NCBI RefSeq assembly: GCF_014646135.1
Contig: NZ_BMMW01000001.1
Coordinates: 1,257,570 to 1,321,569, forward strand
Direction of reading: 5' to 3'
Source of the DNA: Nocardia camponoti
GTDB lineage: Bacteria > Actinomycetota > Actinomycetes > Mycobacteriales > Mycobacteriaceae
DNA: 64,000 nucleotides
The notes under the pieces were generated by a model. That model was not told the origin of the DNA and did no database searches. It saw only the letters and a list, made by a program, of their open reading frames with translations. Numbering within the stretch: position 1 is the first letter of the stretch; every line of letters starts with the position of its first letter. Positions 1 through 15,000 of this stretch are shown in pieces. The translations under genes and the position numbers were made by a program.

Positions 1-3000
1 ACCGCACGCACGCGCTGTGCGAGGTCGGCCGACAGCGCTTCACCACCGGCGAAGACGCGACGCAAGCTGGCGCGCCGCGCCGCCGGTTCCGCGACATAGG
101 CGGCGAGCAGGGTGGGTGCGAACTGCGCGGTCGTCACGCCACGCGTGGCGATGAGGTCGGCGAGGTAGGTCGGGTCACCGTGACCGCCTGGTCGGGCGAG
201 CACGAGTGAAGCGCCAACCCGCAAGGGCAGCAACAACTCCCAGATCGACGCGTCGAAGGTAACCGGCGTCTTGTGCAGGACCGTGTCGTCGCCGCCGATC
301 CCGAATTTGCCCGCGAACCAAGCCAATTGGTTCACGATCGCGCGATGGGTGACCGCGACGCCCTTCGGCAGGCCCGTTGAACCGGACGTGAAGATCACGT
401 ACGCGGTGTGCTCGGGACGCAACGGTTCGATGCGCTCGCCGTCGACGATCGGCCCAGCCGCGTACCCGCCGAGGTCGAGGTCGTCGACGGCAAGAACGTC
501 GACGGCAGTGTCGACCGACAGTTCCCCGGCTTCCGCGAGGGTGGTGAGCACCAACGCGGGACGGGCGAGCCCGAGGATCCGCGCGATGCGCTCAGCAGGC
601 TGATCGGAGTCGACCGGCACGTAGACACCACCGGCGGCGAGCACGGCGTAGACCGCGATGAGCTGGTCAATCGAGCGGCGGGCCGCAACCGCGACCGGAG
701 TGTCGGGCCCAACCCCCCGCCGAATGAGCAGCCGCGCAAGCGAATTCACCCGAATACTGAACTCGCGGTAGGTGAGCGAAGTCTCCTCAGCATTGACCGC
801 GATCGCGGTCGGGGTCGCGGCTACCTGACGATCGAAGGCAGCCGAGAGCACCTCAAGCGAGCGAGCCGTCGACGTGTCGTGCCAAAGCTCCAGCGCGGTA
901 CGGTCTTTCGCGGTGAAGAGGTCAACGTCGCCGACTCGGGTAGCCGGAGCAGTGGCGATCGCCGTCAACATCGCCACGTAGCCGCTGATGATGCGGTCAG
1001 CCGTCGATGCGTCGAACAGGTCCGTCGCGTACGTCAACGTCACCAACTGACCACCATCGTCGGCGGCCGTCAGCACCAGATCGAGGTCGAAGCGCGCGAC
1101 CGCGCCCGCCAGGTCGATGCCGCTCACCGTGACGTCGCCAACCGACAGTTCTTGCGTCGTCGCGCCCATGTTCTGGAACGCGAGCATCACCTGGAACAGC
1201 GGGGTGTGCGCGGTCGAGCGGACCGGGTCGAGTGCGTCGACGAGCCGCTCGAACGGCAGGTCAGCGTGCTCGAACGCGTTGAGGTCGACCGAGCGTGCCC
1301 GCGCCAACAGCTCCGCGAACGAGGCGGTCGGGTCGACACCGAGCCGCAGGACGAGGGTGTTGACGAACATGCCAACCAGCGCGTCGAGCGCGGCGTCACC
1401 ACGACCGGCAACCGGCGTGCCGATCGCGATGTCGTCACCGCCGGACAGTCGCGCGAGCAACGCGGCAAGCGCGGTATGCGCGACCATGAATTCCGTCGCG
1501 TCATGCGCCCGCGACGCCGCACTCACGCGACCCCAAACCTCAGCTGGCACAACCGTTTCCACGACAGCACCGCGCTGCGAAGCGACAGCGGGACGCGGCC
1601 GATCGAGCGGCAACTCAAGCACAGCGGGCAGGTCGGCGAGGGCGTCACGCCAGAACGCGGTTTGGCGCGAAACGAGCGATTCGGCGTCGGCCGCGTCGCC
1701 CAAAATCTCGCGCTGCCACAGCGTGTAGTCGGCGTACTGCACCGCGAGCGGCGTCCAACTCGGCGCTGTCCCCGCGTGCCGCGCGAAGTACGCCTGCGCG
1801 GTGTCGGCGAGCAGCGGACCAGCCGAGAAACCGTCGGAACTGATGTGATGCACGACGACGACAAGCACCACTTCGTCCGGCCCGGTGACCAAGATGCGCA
1901 CCCGAACGGGCGGCGCGGCGGTGACGTCAAAGCCGCGCGACACCTCAGCGGCGACAAGGCCGGGCAGTGCGACCGGATCAACCGTCTCGACAACCGGGGT
2001 CGGGACGATATTCCAAATCGCCTGTGTCCCTTCGCCATCCACCATCGGGTAGGCGGTCCGCAGGACCTCGTGTCGGTCGAGCACGTCGGCAACGGCGGCG
2101 GCGAGCGCGGCCGGGTCGACGTCGCTGCCGGTCAGCCGCACCGCGATCGGGATGTTGTAGGCGGCCGATTCGGGGTCGAGTCGGTTGAGCAACCACATGC
2201 GCTGCTGCGCTGCCGACAGCGGGATCGGCGCGGGGCGCGGTCCGGCGACGAGCGGACGTCGCCCGCCCGCTCCTGCCGTGCCGGCGAGCGCGGCGGCCAG
2301 GTCGGCGACCGTGCTGGTTTCGAACAGCGCGCGCACCGGCACTCGCGTCGCCAACGCGGCACCGAGGCGCGCGGCAACGCGGGTCGCGACGAGCGAGTTG
2401 CCGCCTAGTTCGAAGAAGTCGTCGTCGAGACCAACTTCGGCCTGCTCAAGCACTTCGGCGAAGGTGCTCGCGACCGCGATTTCCACCGGGGTCACCGGCG
2501 CACGGAACGGTCGACCGACGAATTCCGGTGCGGGAAGGGCCTTTCGGTCGAGCTTGCCCGAGGTGTTGAGCGGGAACTCATCAAGGACAACAACGACTTC
2601 GGGAACCATGTACGACGGCAGCACCGTCGCGGCGGCCGCGCGCAGGTCGGCGGGCGCGGGCGACGCACCCGGCACCGGGACCACGTACCCGACGAGCCGG
2701 TCGCCGGTCGGGCTCGCGACAACGAGCACCGCGGCGTTGCTGACCGCAGCGTTGCCGCGCAGCGCCGACTCAATGTCGCCAAGTTCGATGCGCTGACCAC
2801 GGAACTTCACCTGGAAGTCGATGCGGCCGAGGTAGACGAGCACGCCGTCGCGGGTCCAGCGCACGAGGTCGCCCGTGCGGTACATGCGTCCGCCTGGCGT
2901 GCCGAGCGGGTTGGCGACGAACCGGTCCGCCGACAGGTCAGGACGGCGCAGGTAGCCGCGCGCGAGCTGGTCGCCAGCGAGGTAGAGCTCACCCGCGACG

Positions 3001-6000
3001 CCCGGCGCGACCGGCCGCAGCCGCGTGTCGAGCACGTAGACCTGCGTGTTCCACTCCGGCACGCCGATCGGGACGCTCGTGCCGCCGATGCTGGTGTCGT
3101 CGCCGGGCCACACCGTCACCGAAACGGCCGCTTCGGTTGGGCCGTAGGTGTTGTAGACGGTCGCGTCCGAGTGCGCGCCGAACGCGGCGACGGTCTCGGG
3201 CGTGAGCGCTTCACCGATCGCGAGCACAACGCGCAGGCTGGTGAGCTGTTCGCGCGTCACGTGCCCGGCGAACGTGTCGAGCATCGATGGAACGAAGTCG
3301 GTGATCGTAACCTGGTGTGTCGCAATGAGTTCCGCGAGGTATTCGGGGTCGCGGTGCCCGTCGGGGGTGGCGAGCACGATCCGCGCGCCCACCGCGAGCG
3401 GCGCGAAGTAACCCCACAGCGACACGTCGAAGGTGACGGCGGTCTTTTGCAGGTAGCTGTCGGCTTCGGTGATCGCGAAGTAGTCATTGAGCCAGGCCAG
3501 CTGGTTGCCGATGGCTTCGTGGGTGATCGCGACACCCTTGGGCTTGCCGGTCGAGCCGGAGGTGAACAGCACGTAGGCGAGGTTGTCGCCCCGCAGTGGC
3601 GCGACGCGTTCGGCGTCGGTTACCTCAAGCGACGAATACTCCGACAGCGCAAGAGAATCCACCGAGACCGTGCGGAAGTCGCTGGCGGTGAACGCATCGC
3701 GATCGGTCGTCAAAACCAGTGCGGGCGTTGCTGTTTCGAGCACCATCGCGATGCGGTCGGCCGGGTGGTCCGGGTCGACCGGCAGGTACGCGCCACCGGC
3801 GGCGACGATCGCGTACATCGCGACCACGAGGTCGACGGAGCGACGCATCGCGATCGTGACGATCACATCGGGCCCAACGCCCTCGGCGATCAGCCAGCGC
3901 GCGAGCTGGTGCACGCGTGCCGCGAATTCGGCGTAGGTGAGTTCGGTGCCTTCGAAGATCAGCGCGACCGAGTCCGGTCGCAGCGCGACTTGCTCTTCGA
4001 AGCGGGCGAGCAGCGGCACGGTGTTGACGACCGGGTACTCGGTGGCGTTCCACTCGACGAGCACCTGCTCGCGTTCGGCGGGCGCGAGGAGTTCGAACGC
4101 GTCGAGCGACGTGCGGGGCGCTTCGGCAACCGAGGTGAGCAGTCGTTCGAGGCGTGCGCCGATCGCCCGCGCGGTTTCGACGTCGAACACGTCGCGCGCG
4201 AAGGTGAGCACGCCGCCCATGCCGGCGGCCGTTCCGTTGTCGGCGTAGTTGTCGCTGACGATGAGGTGCAGGTCGAACTGCGACTGCTCGTCGGTGGTGT
4301 CGAGCGCCGACACCGTGATTCCCGGCAGTTCCAGCTCGGCGCGGTCGAAGTTCTGGAACGAGAAACCGACCTGGAAGAGCGGGTGGCGTGCGGTCGAGCG
4401 CGGCGGGTCGAGCACATCGACGAGCCGTTCGAACGGCACGTCGGCGTTGGCGAAGACCGCGAGGTCAGTCGCGCGTTGCCGGGCAAGGAGCTGCTGGAAC
4501 GATTCGCCGGGCATCAGGCGCGTACGGAACACGAGGGTGTTCACGAACATGCCGATGAGGTTGTCGATGCCCGCTTCTCCACGGCCCGCGACCGGCGTAC
4601 CGACGGTGATGTCGGCGCTGCCGGAGAGTCGACCGAGCAGCGCGGCGAAGGCGGTATGCACGACCATGAACAGCGTCGCGCCCGATTCCCGCGCGAGTTC
4701 GGTGAGCCGCGTGTGGGTGGTCGCGTCGAGTGTGAACGGCACTGTTCCGCCCGCGAGGCCACGGTTCGCTGGCCGCTGCCGGTCGAAGGGCAGCGCGAGT
4801 TCGTCTGGGACGCCTGCCAATTCGGTACGCCAGAAGTCGACCTGACGCGCCGACACCGAAGTCGGATCGTTCTCGTCGCCGAGCACCGCGCGCTGCCACA
4901 GCGCGTAGTCGGCGTACTGGATCGGCAGCGGCGCCCACTGCGGGGCCGCGCCTTCGCGGCGGGCGAGGTAGGCGGTCATCAGGTCGCCGACGAGCGGCGG
5001 AATCGAAGACGCATCAGCGCTGATGTGATGCACGACGAGGGCGAGGACGGCTTCGTCGCCGGTGAGGCGATAAAGAACGACCTGCCACGGCGCGGCGGTG
5101 GTGACGTCGAAAGCTGTTGCGGCGAGCGCGGTTACATTCGCGAGGACGTTGACGGGATCGATGTCGCGGACGACAAGCGCGATGCCTGTTTCATCGGTGC
5201 TGAGGATCTCCTGCACCGGACCGTCGACGGTTTCGGGGTAGTAGGTGCGCAGGATTTCGTGGCGGGCGACGAGGTCGGTGACGGCGGCCGACAGCGCGTC
5301 GACGTCGAGTTCACCGGTGAGGCGCACCGCGATGGGCACGTTGTAGCTCGCCGATTCGGGGTCGAACCGGTTGAGGAACCACAGTCGCTGCTGGGCGGGC
5401 GACAGCGGAATTCGCGCTGGCCGCGCCCCCGCGACCAACGGAATGCGTCGGGCGGCGGTGTCGTCGGCGTCGATGCGCGCGGCGAGTTCGGCAACCGATG
5501 GCGCTTCGAAGAGCCACGCGAGCGGCACCTGCCGGTTCAGGGCGGCACCAAGTCGGGAGACGACGCGGGTGGCGATGAGCGAGTTGCCGCCGAGTTCGAA
5601 GAACCCGTCGTCGGCGCCGACCTGGTCGACACCGAGCACGTCGGCGAAGACGATGGCGACGAGCTGCTCGGATTCGGTTGCGGGATCCCGGAATTCGCGC
5701 GTTGTCACCTCGGGTGCGGGGAGTGCGCGCCGATCGAGCTTGCCGGAAGCGTTGACCGGGAACTGGTTGAGAACGACGAAGGCGGTGGGGACCATGTACG
5801 CGGGGAGCGCACGCTGGGCGTGGGCGCGGACGTTATCGAGATCGATATCGAGGGTGACGGTCGAGACACCCGGCGCGTCAACAGGTTCGGGCTTACCGCC
5901 CTCAGTGTTGGCAGTACCCGCGACGGTGTTGGCAGTAGCTGCATCGCTACCGGCCGCGTCGCGACCGGCGTCAGCCGATGCGGCCAGCGCGCCACGTTCG

Positions 6001-9000
6001 GCGGCGGTATCGGCAGCCGCAGCGACCCCCTCCGCACTCGTCGCCTCGGAGACACCGGACGGGGCGGTGGGCACGACGTACGCCGCGAGGTAGTCGCCCG
6101 TGCCGTCGTCGCGCACCGTCACCACCGCGCGTTCAACCTCTGGCAGCGCCGTCAGCACTGCCTCAATCTCACCCAGTTCGATGCGCAAGCCACGCAGCTT
6201 CACCTGGAAGTCGGTGCGGCCCAGGTACTCCAATTCGCCTGTGCGCGTACGGATGACGAGGTCGCCGGTGCGGTACATCCGCTCCCCCGGCTCGCCGAGC
6301 GGGTTAGCGACGAAGCGGTCGGCGGTGATGTCGGGGCGCGACAGGTAGCCGCGCGCCAGCTGCACGCCAGCGAGGTACAGCTCGCCCGGCACGCCGACCG
6401 GCACCGGACGCAGGCGCGCGTCGAGCACGTGCAGGGCCGTGTTGGCGACGGGCGCGCCGATCGGGACGGTGAGGTTGTCGGCGTCGGTAACCTCGTGGAA
6501 GCTCACGTCGACGGCGGCCTCGGTCGGCCCGTACAGGTTGTGTACGGCGACGCCGGGGATCAGGGCGCGCAGTCGTTGCGCGTCGGCGGCGGGCAACGCT
6601 TCACCGGAGGCGAACACCTGACGCAACGAAACCGCTTCCGCCGCACGGGGTTCGGCGAGGAAGGCCGCGAGCATCGACGGCACGAAGTGCGCGACACCCA
6701 CGCGAGCGCGCGCGATGACGTCGGCGAGGTAGGCGGGATCACGATGACCATCCGGTCGCGCGACCACGAGCGTCGCGCCAATCTGCAAGGGCCAGAACAG
6801 TTCCCACACCGACACGTCGAATGTGATTGGCGTCTTTTGCAGCACAACGTCATCGCCGGTCAGCTGATAGGCGTCCTGCATCCACACGAGCCGGTTCACG
6901 ATCGCCGCGTGCGTCACCGCGACACCCTTGGGCTTGCCGGTCGACCCGGAGGTGAACAACACATACGCGAGGTCGGCGGACCGCAGTGGGCGCAGACGCT
7001 CGGCATCGGTCACCGGGGTGTCGGCGAAGGTGCTCAGGTCGATGGCCGAAAGGTCGACAACACCAGGGAGCGAAGGGAATTCGGGTCCGGCAAGAACACA
7101 GACCGGTCGCGCGGTGTCGAGCACGTGGGCGATGCGGTCGGCCGGGTGGTCGCCGTCAAGCGGCAGGTACGCCGCACCGGCGGCCTGCACCGCGTAGATC
7201 GCGACGAGCAGGTCGAACCCACGGCGGAACCCAACGCCAACAACGGTTTCCGCGCCAACCCCCTCGTTGATCAACCAACGGGCAAGGCGCGCAACGCGAC
7301 CCGCGAAGGCGCGATAGGTGAGCGTCGCCCCTTCGAAGTCGAGCGCGATCGAGTCGGGGGTCCGGGCGGCCTGCGCGGCGAACATCGACACCAGGGTCGC
7401 GTTCGGGTCACCGGGCACGAACGTGTTGTTCCAGCGCGCCAATTGGGCGACATCGGCAGCGTCGAGCAGCGACAGATCGCCGATCGGCGCGGTGTCGTCG
7501 GCGATCACGGCGGCGAGCAGGCGTGTGAAGCGCGTGCCAAGGTCAGCGACGGTCGTCTCATCGAAGAGGTCGGTCGCGTACCGCAGCCAGCCGCGTATCG
7601 CGGGCGCACCGTCGGCGTCGACGATTTCGTTGATGGCAAGCGACAGGTCGAACTGCGTTGTCGTCGCGGGCATCTCGAACTCGGCGACCGTCAGGCCGGG
7701 CAGGTCAACGCTGGTGTCTTCGCGATGCTCAAACGCCAACATTACCTGCACGATCGGCGAGTACGCCGTCGATCGCACGGGGTTGAGTTCGTCGACGAGC
7801 CGCTCGAAGGGCAGGTCAGCGTTGTCGAAGGCGCGCAGGTCGGCGGCGCGAACCTCGGCGAGCAGGTCGGCGAAGCCCTTCGACGCGTCAACGCCGGTGC
7901 GCAGGACCAGGGTGTTGACGAACATGCCAACGAGGTCGTCGAGCGCGGCGTCGGAACGGCCCGCGATCGGGGTCCCGACGGCGATGTCATCGCCAGCACC
8001 GCTGCGCGACAGGGTGAGCGCGAACACCGCGTGCACCACCATGAACGGCGAAACCCCGTGGCGGCGGGCAAGTTCCGCGATGCCCGCGACCAGGTCGGCG
8101 GGCACGTCGAAGTCGATCGAAGCACCAAGACCGGTGCGCGCAGCCTGTCGTGGGCGGTCGGTCGCCAACTCCAAAACCGGTGCGAGGTCGGCCAATTCGG
8201 TACGCCAGTGGTCGAGTTGACGCGCCAGCCGCGACGTCGGGTCGCTCGCGTCGCCGAGCACCTCGTGCTGCCACAGGGTGAAGTCGGGGTACTGCACGGC
8301 GAGCGGCGTCCACGACGGCGCGTTGCCGTCGCGGCGCGCGAGGTAGGCGGTGACGAGGTCGCGGGCGAGCGGCCCGGTCGACACGCCATCGGCGGCGATG
8401 TGGTGGATCGCGAGAACGATCACATGCTCAGTGGCATCGGCCTCAACGCGACGCAACACCCCGGCACGCAACGGCGGTCGCGCGGCGAGGTCGAAGCCCG
8501 CGCCGACGAGCCCGCGCACGGCGTCGACCAGCTCGTTTTCGGTCGCATCGACGATCGTGAGGTCGGGCATCACCTGGTCGACCGGCAGCACAACCTGCAC
8601 CGGACCGACGGCGTCCTCGGGGTAAACGGTCCGCAGCGCCTCGTGCCGGTCAAGCACGTCACGCAGGGCGGCACGCAGCGCGCCCAGGTCGAGGTCGCCG
8701 ATGAGCCGCAGCGCGATCGGCAGCGTGTAAACGGCCGAATCGGGGTCAATGCGGTTGAGCAACCACATGCGAGTTTGCGCCAGCGACAACGGGATTCGAT
8801 CGGGACGCGGTCCCGCGACGAGCGCGGGCAGCGCGTCGGCCGGTTCGCCCGCACGCGCGGCCAGCTCCGCGACCGTCGACGCGTCGAACACGTCGCGGAC
8901 CTCAAGCGCGCTGCCGAGGGCGGCATTCACGCGGGCGATCAGGCGCATGGCGAGCAGCGAGTTGCCACCGACGGCGAAGAAGTCGTCCGCCGCGCCGACG

Positions 9001-12000
9001 CGGTCAAGGCTCAGCAGCTCCGAAATGACCCCGGCAACAACGGTTTCCGCGCCGGGTCGCGGCGCGACGTAGGTGCTCGTTGCCGAAAGATCCGGCACAG
9101 GAAGGGCTTTGCGGTCGAGCTTGCCCGCCGAGTTGAGCGGAATGGTGTCGAGCACGACGAAGTGCGCGGGCACCATGTACGCGGGGACGCGCGCGGCGAC
9201 GTGGGCGCGCACATCCGCTTCCGCGACATCGCCACCGATGTACGCGACCAGCGTGTCGCGACCGTCCGGCCCGGTGACCGGCAGCACAACCGCGTGGGTC
9301 ACTCCGGCCGCGTCGTTCAGCGCCGCCTCGATCTCGCCCAGTTCGATGCGCAACCCGCGAATCTTGACCTGGAAGTCGTTGCGGCCCAGGTAAATAAGCT
9401 CGCCAGCGCGGTTGCGGCGCACGAGGTCGCCGGTGCGGTACATGCGGTCGCCAGGGACGCCGAACGGGTCAGCGACGAAGCGGTCGCTCGTCAGGTCAGG
9501 GCGACCGAGGTAGCCGCGCGCGAGCTGGTCGCCCGCGAGGTAGAGCTCACCCGCGACGCCCGGTGCGACGGGATGCAGTCGGCTGTCGAGCACGTAGGCA
9601 CGGGTGTTCCAGCACGGGCGACCGATCGGCATTTCGACCGGGTCGATGGGCGCGGTGACCGCGTGACCGGTCGCGCAAATCGCGGCTTCGGTGGGGCCGT
9701 AGGTGTTGTGCACCTCGGCATTGGTCACCTCAAGGACCGCCGCCGCGAGCGCGGGCGGGAGCTCCTCGCCGCCCACATGCAGCATTCGCAGGTCAGCCAG
9801 TGCGTCGCCGAGGTCTTCGGCGAGCAGCGCGGCCAACACCGACGGCACGAACTCAACGAACGTGATGCGCTCTTCGCGCAGCACCTGCGCCTGATAGGCG
9901 AGGTCGAGGTGGCCGCCCGCGCGCGACAGCACGACCGTCGCGCCAACGAGCGAAGGCGCGAGCAACTCCCCCATCGACACGTCGAACGTCAGCGCGGCAC
10001 GCTGCAACATGCGGTCGTCGCTGGTGAGTCCGTATTCGCCACAGACCCAAGACAATTCGTTCACCAAGCCACGGTGCGTGACCTGCACGCCCTTCGGCTT
10101 ACCGGTGGAGCCGGAGGTGAACAGCACGTAGGCGGGCTGCTCGGGGTGCAGCGCGGCGAGGCGTTCGGCGTCGGCGACGGGCGCGCTCGACGCGGGCGTC
10201 GCGAGCAGTTGCGCGGCGCTGAAGACCGGCAATCCCGCGCGTGACGATGCGGCGAAGTGCACCGATTCGGTGGTGGCCCGGACCGCGTCGAGGTGGGTCA
10301 GCGCGGCAGGGTCGGCGGCGATGAGCAGGCGTGGGCCCGACTGTTCGATGACCGAGTTGATGCGGTCGACCGGTTGCACTGGGTCGATCGGCACGTAGAC
10401 GCCACCGGCGATGAACACGCCGTGCAGGATCACGAGCAGGTCGATGCCGCGCGGAAGGGCAACGGCGACAGGGATTTCCGGGCCGACACCGCACGCGATG
10501 AGCGCGCGGGCGACGCGGTTGCTCGCCGCGGCGAGTTCGCGGTAGGTAAGCTGTTCGCCTTCGCAGCGCACGGCGACGCCATCGGGGTGGCGCTGGGCGG
10601 TGGCGTCGAGGAAATGCCCGACCGTTGCGTCCGCGACACCGAGGTTGGCGAGGTAAGCCTGCAAGTCGATGACCGGACCGTTGTTCGCGGTGACCAGCGT
10701 TGTCGCCGTTTCTTCGGCAAGCAGCGGCAGTTCGCCGACCGGCAGCCGCGGGTCGGCGACGGCCGCGCTGAGCAGGCGCGCGAGCATATCCGCGAAGCCA
10801 GTGACGGTGTCGGCGTCGAAAAGGTCAGTGGCGTAACGAAGTTCGAGGTCGAGACCGGCGGCGTCGCCGTTGGCGGCGTAGGTGTCGACAAAGGTGAAGT
10901 CGAGGTCGGTCTCGATCGGCGCGTCGGGCAGGTCGACCGCCGACAGGGTAAGACCGGGCAGTTCGAAGGCGCTCACGCGCTTGTTCTGCAAGGCGAGCGA
11001 CACCTGGTACAGCGGTGAATACGCTTGCGAGCGAGCGGGATTCAGGGCGTCGACGAGGTATTCGAACGGCACGTCGGCGTGGTCGAAGGCGTCCAGGTCG
11101 GTGTCGCGAACCTGGGCGAGCAGGTCGGCGAACGTCTGGTCGGGGGCCACCTCCGCGCGAAGGACGAGGGTGTTGACGAACATGCCGACGAGGTCGTCAA
11201 GTTCGCGGTGGCCACGGCCTGCCACCGGGGTGCCGACGGCGATGTCAGTCGCGCCCGCGAGACGGGCGAGCAGCACCGAAAGCGCGGCGTGCAGCACCAT
11301 GAACGTGCTGGTCCTTGTTGCTTTCGCCAGCTTGTCGATGCCGCGGTGAGTGTCGGCGTCGATGCGGGCCAAGGTGGTCGCGCCTCGGTTCGACGCGACG
11401 AGCGGGCGGCGACGGTCAGCGGCAACGGTCAGCGCGTCGGGCAGGCCAGCGAGGCGCTCGGTCCAGTAGGTCAGCTGGTTGGCCAGCGGCGATGTGGTGT
11501 CCGCGACGGAGCCAAGGTCGGTGGTCTGCCACAGGGCGTAGTCGGCGTAATGCACTGCGAGCGGCGGCAATTGGGGGTGGTGGCCCGCGTTGCGCGCGGC
11601 GTAGGCGGTCACGAGGTCGCGGGTCAGCGGGCCGAGCGACCAGCCGTCGGCGGCGATGTGGTGCACGACGAGAACGAGGACGTGCTCGGTCGGCGCGAGC
11701 TTGAGCAGCGCGGCGCGAACGGGGACTTCGGTGGTGATGTCGAAGCCTCGGCTCAGCGCTGCGGCCACCGCGCTCGGCACCTCGTCGATGGTCGTCTCGG
11801 CGACGGGCAGGTCGGGGGTGAAGGCATCGGTGACGAGTTGTGTTGCGACGCCGTCGAATTCGGGGTAGATCGTGCGGAGGGTTTCGTGGCGGGCGATCAG
11901 GTCGCCGAGCGCGTTGCGGAGCGCGTCGACGTTGAGGTCGCCGGAGAGGCGCATCGCGACCGGGATGAGGTACGCGGTCGACTCGGGTTCGAAGCGCTGC

Positions 12001-15000
12001 AGGAACCACATGCGCTGCTGGGCGGGCGACAGCGGGATGCGCTCGGGGCGCACGCCGGCGACCGGGCCGCGACGGCTGCCGGTCCCCCGCGCCTGTTCGA
12101 CGCGAGCCGCGAGACCTTCGACGGTGCTCGCTTCGAACAGCGCTCGCACCGGGACTTTCGCGTCAACCGCGACGCCGATGCGCGCGGCGACCTGGGTGGC
12201 GAGTAGAGAGTTGCCGCCAAGTGCGAAGAAGTCGTCGTCGAGGCCAACCTGGTCGATGCCGAGCACGCCTGCGAATGTATTCGCCACGGCGCGTTCGGTT
12301 TCCGTTGCCGGTTCGCGGAATTCGGTCGGGGTGAACTCGGGTGCGGGCAGGGCGGCGCGGTCGAGCTTGCCGGAGGCGTTGAGCGGGAACGCGGGCAGGA
12401 AAACGTACGCCGACGGGACCATGTACGACGGGAGCGCGGCGGCGACGGCGCCGCTGAGGACGGTCGTTTCCGCTTCGCCAACGACGTAGGCGACGAGCTG
12501 GTTGTCGCGCACGAGCACGGCGGCGCGGGTGATGCCTGCGACGCTGAGCAGGGCGGTTTCGATTTCGGCAGGCTCGATGCGCAGACCGCGCAGCTTCACC
12601 TGGAAGTCGGTTCGGCCCAGGTAGTGCAGGGCGGTGCCGGTTTCGGTGGCGCGCCAGGCAACGAGGTCGCCGGTGCGGTAGAGGCGTTCGCCGGTCCCCC
12701 ACGGGCTGGCGACGAAGCGCTCGGCGGTGAGGTCGGGGCGGGCCGCGTAGCCGTCGGCGAGCTGAGCGCCTGCGACGTAGAGCTCACCCGCGACACCATG
12801 CGGGACGGGGTGTAGTCGCGAATCAAGCACGTACACACGGGAATTGGCGACAGGCAGGCCGATAGGCGCGGACCCGGTCGACTCGACGACCTCGTGCGTG
12901 GTGACCTGGATGGTCGTTTCCGTCGGGCCATAAAGGTTGATGACGGTCGCGCCGGTTTGTGCGCGTACGGCCGCGGCGAGGTCGGCCGACAGCGCTTCAC
13001 CACCAACGAAGACCTTCGTGAGCGAATCCCCTTGCGGCCCTTCGTTCATCACAGCGGCGAGCACCGATGGCACGTACTGCACGACGGTCACGCCATTGCG
13101 CGCTGTCGCTTCCGCGAGGTAGGCGGGATCGGCGTGCCCGTCGGGGGTGGCGATGAGCAGCTGCGCGCCAGCGGTGATGGGCCACACCAGCTCCCAGACC
13201 GAGGCGTCGAAGGTGAAGGGTGTCTTCTGGAAGACGACGTCGCCGCCGGTGAGCGGATAGGCACTTTGCAACCACCGCACCTGATTGGCGACGGCGCGAT
13301 GCGAGACAGCGACCCCCTTGGGCTTACCGGTGGAGCCGGAGGTGAAGAGGATGTAGGCGAGGTGGTCGGGGTGGAGCGGGACTCGCCGATCTTGGTTGGT
13401 GATGGGGGCGGTGCTGACGTCGGTGAGGTCGAGCGTGGCGAGGTTGATGGTCGTGCCATCGTGCCCGCGCGCTGCGGCGATGTCGCTGGTCAGGACCGCG
13501 ATTGGAGTGGTGAGTGCCAGGACGTATTCGGTGCGGTCTGCCGGGTGGTCGGGGTCGACGGGGACGTAGGCCGCGCCGGTGGCGAGGACCGCGTGGATGG
13601 CGACGAGTTGGTCTAGGCCGCGACGGACGGCGACGGCGACTGTCGTGCCGGGGGCCGCGCCGAGGGTGATGAGGTGGCGGGCGAGTTGGCTGACCTTGTT
13701 AGAGAAGTCCTGGTAGGTCGCACCGGGCGTGGTCGAGTCGGGCGCATCGACGCGGACGGCCACTGCGGTTGGCGTCGCTGCTACCTGCGCGAAAAGCAGG
13801 TCGGGCAGTGTCGCCGGGGCGTAGTCGATGGCCGTGTCGTTGTGCGCGACTACCGCGTCGGCGACCTCGGCGGCATCGAGCATCGGGGCGTCGCCCACCG
13901 GCTGGGCCGGGTTCGTGAGGGCCGCGGTCAGGAGACGGGTGAAACGGGTCGCGAAGGCGGCGATGGTTGACGCGTCGAAGAGGTCCGTCGCGAAAAGGAA
14001 AGCGCCGGAAATACCTGCGGGCGAACCGGATTCGTCGCGCTGTTCGGTCAACGTGAGCTCGAGGTCGAACTTCGCGATACCCGTCGGGAGGTCAAGGCCG
14101 TCGACAGCGAGGTTCGGCAGTTCAACGCGGGTGGGCGTCGCCTCGTTCAGCGACAGCATCACCTGGAACAGCGGGTTGCGTGCGGTCGAGCGGACCGGGT
14201 CGATGGCGTCGACGAGTCGCTCGAACGGCACGTCGGCGTTGCCGAACGCGGCGATGTCGATGTCGCGGACCCGCGCGAGCAAGTCGGCGAACGACTCAGC
14301 CGGGTTGATTTCGGTGCGCAGGACCAGCGTGTTGACGAACATGCCGACGAGGTCGTCGAGCGCGCGGTCACCACGCCCGGCGACCGGGGTGCCAACGGAA
14401 ATGTCGGTGGTTGCCGACAGGCGCGCGAGCAGCACCGCGAACACCGCATGCGCGGCCATGAACACCGTAACCCCATGTGCGCGAGCGAATTCCGCGAGCG
14501 CGGCATGAGTCGATGCGTCCAGCTCAAGCCGGTGCAGACCGCCCTGCCGCGAGGCAAACGCGGGACGCACCCGATCGGTCGGCAACTCAAGCTGTTCGGG
14601 CGCACCGGCGAGGGTGTCCCGCCAGTACGCAACCTGCTGTGCCGCAAGCGATTCGGCGTCGCTGTCGTCGCCAAGCACGGCATGCTGCCAGAGCGCGTAG
14701 TCGACATACTGCACGTCGAGCGGCGCCCACCCCGGCACGCCCCCGCTCATCCGCGCGGAATAGGCGGTGAGCACGTCGCGAATCAGCGGCCCAAACGAGA
14801 ACCCATCCCCCGCGATGTGGTGGAGGACGAGCACAAGCACGTATTCGCTTGCGACAGAGCGGGGTTCACCGGACAGACCGGTGGTGTGAACACCACTCAG
14901 ACCAGCCGCGCCACTCGGGGCCGCGGTCGACTGCGAGGACGCCTGGTCATCGGGAATCTTCGACGCGAAGGTTTCAGCGGTGCCACGAGCGCCGTTATCC

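Noticed and set aside
3171..10244. 2,357-codon open frame on the plus strand
   Set aside because: It is the antisense shadow of the synthetase; its translation is Arg/Gly/Val-rich with no domain motifs, whereas the minus frame shows A, T and C core motifs throughout. High GC removes stop codons from antisense frames.
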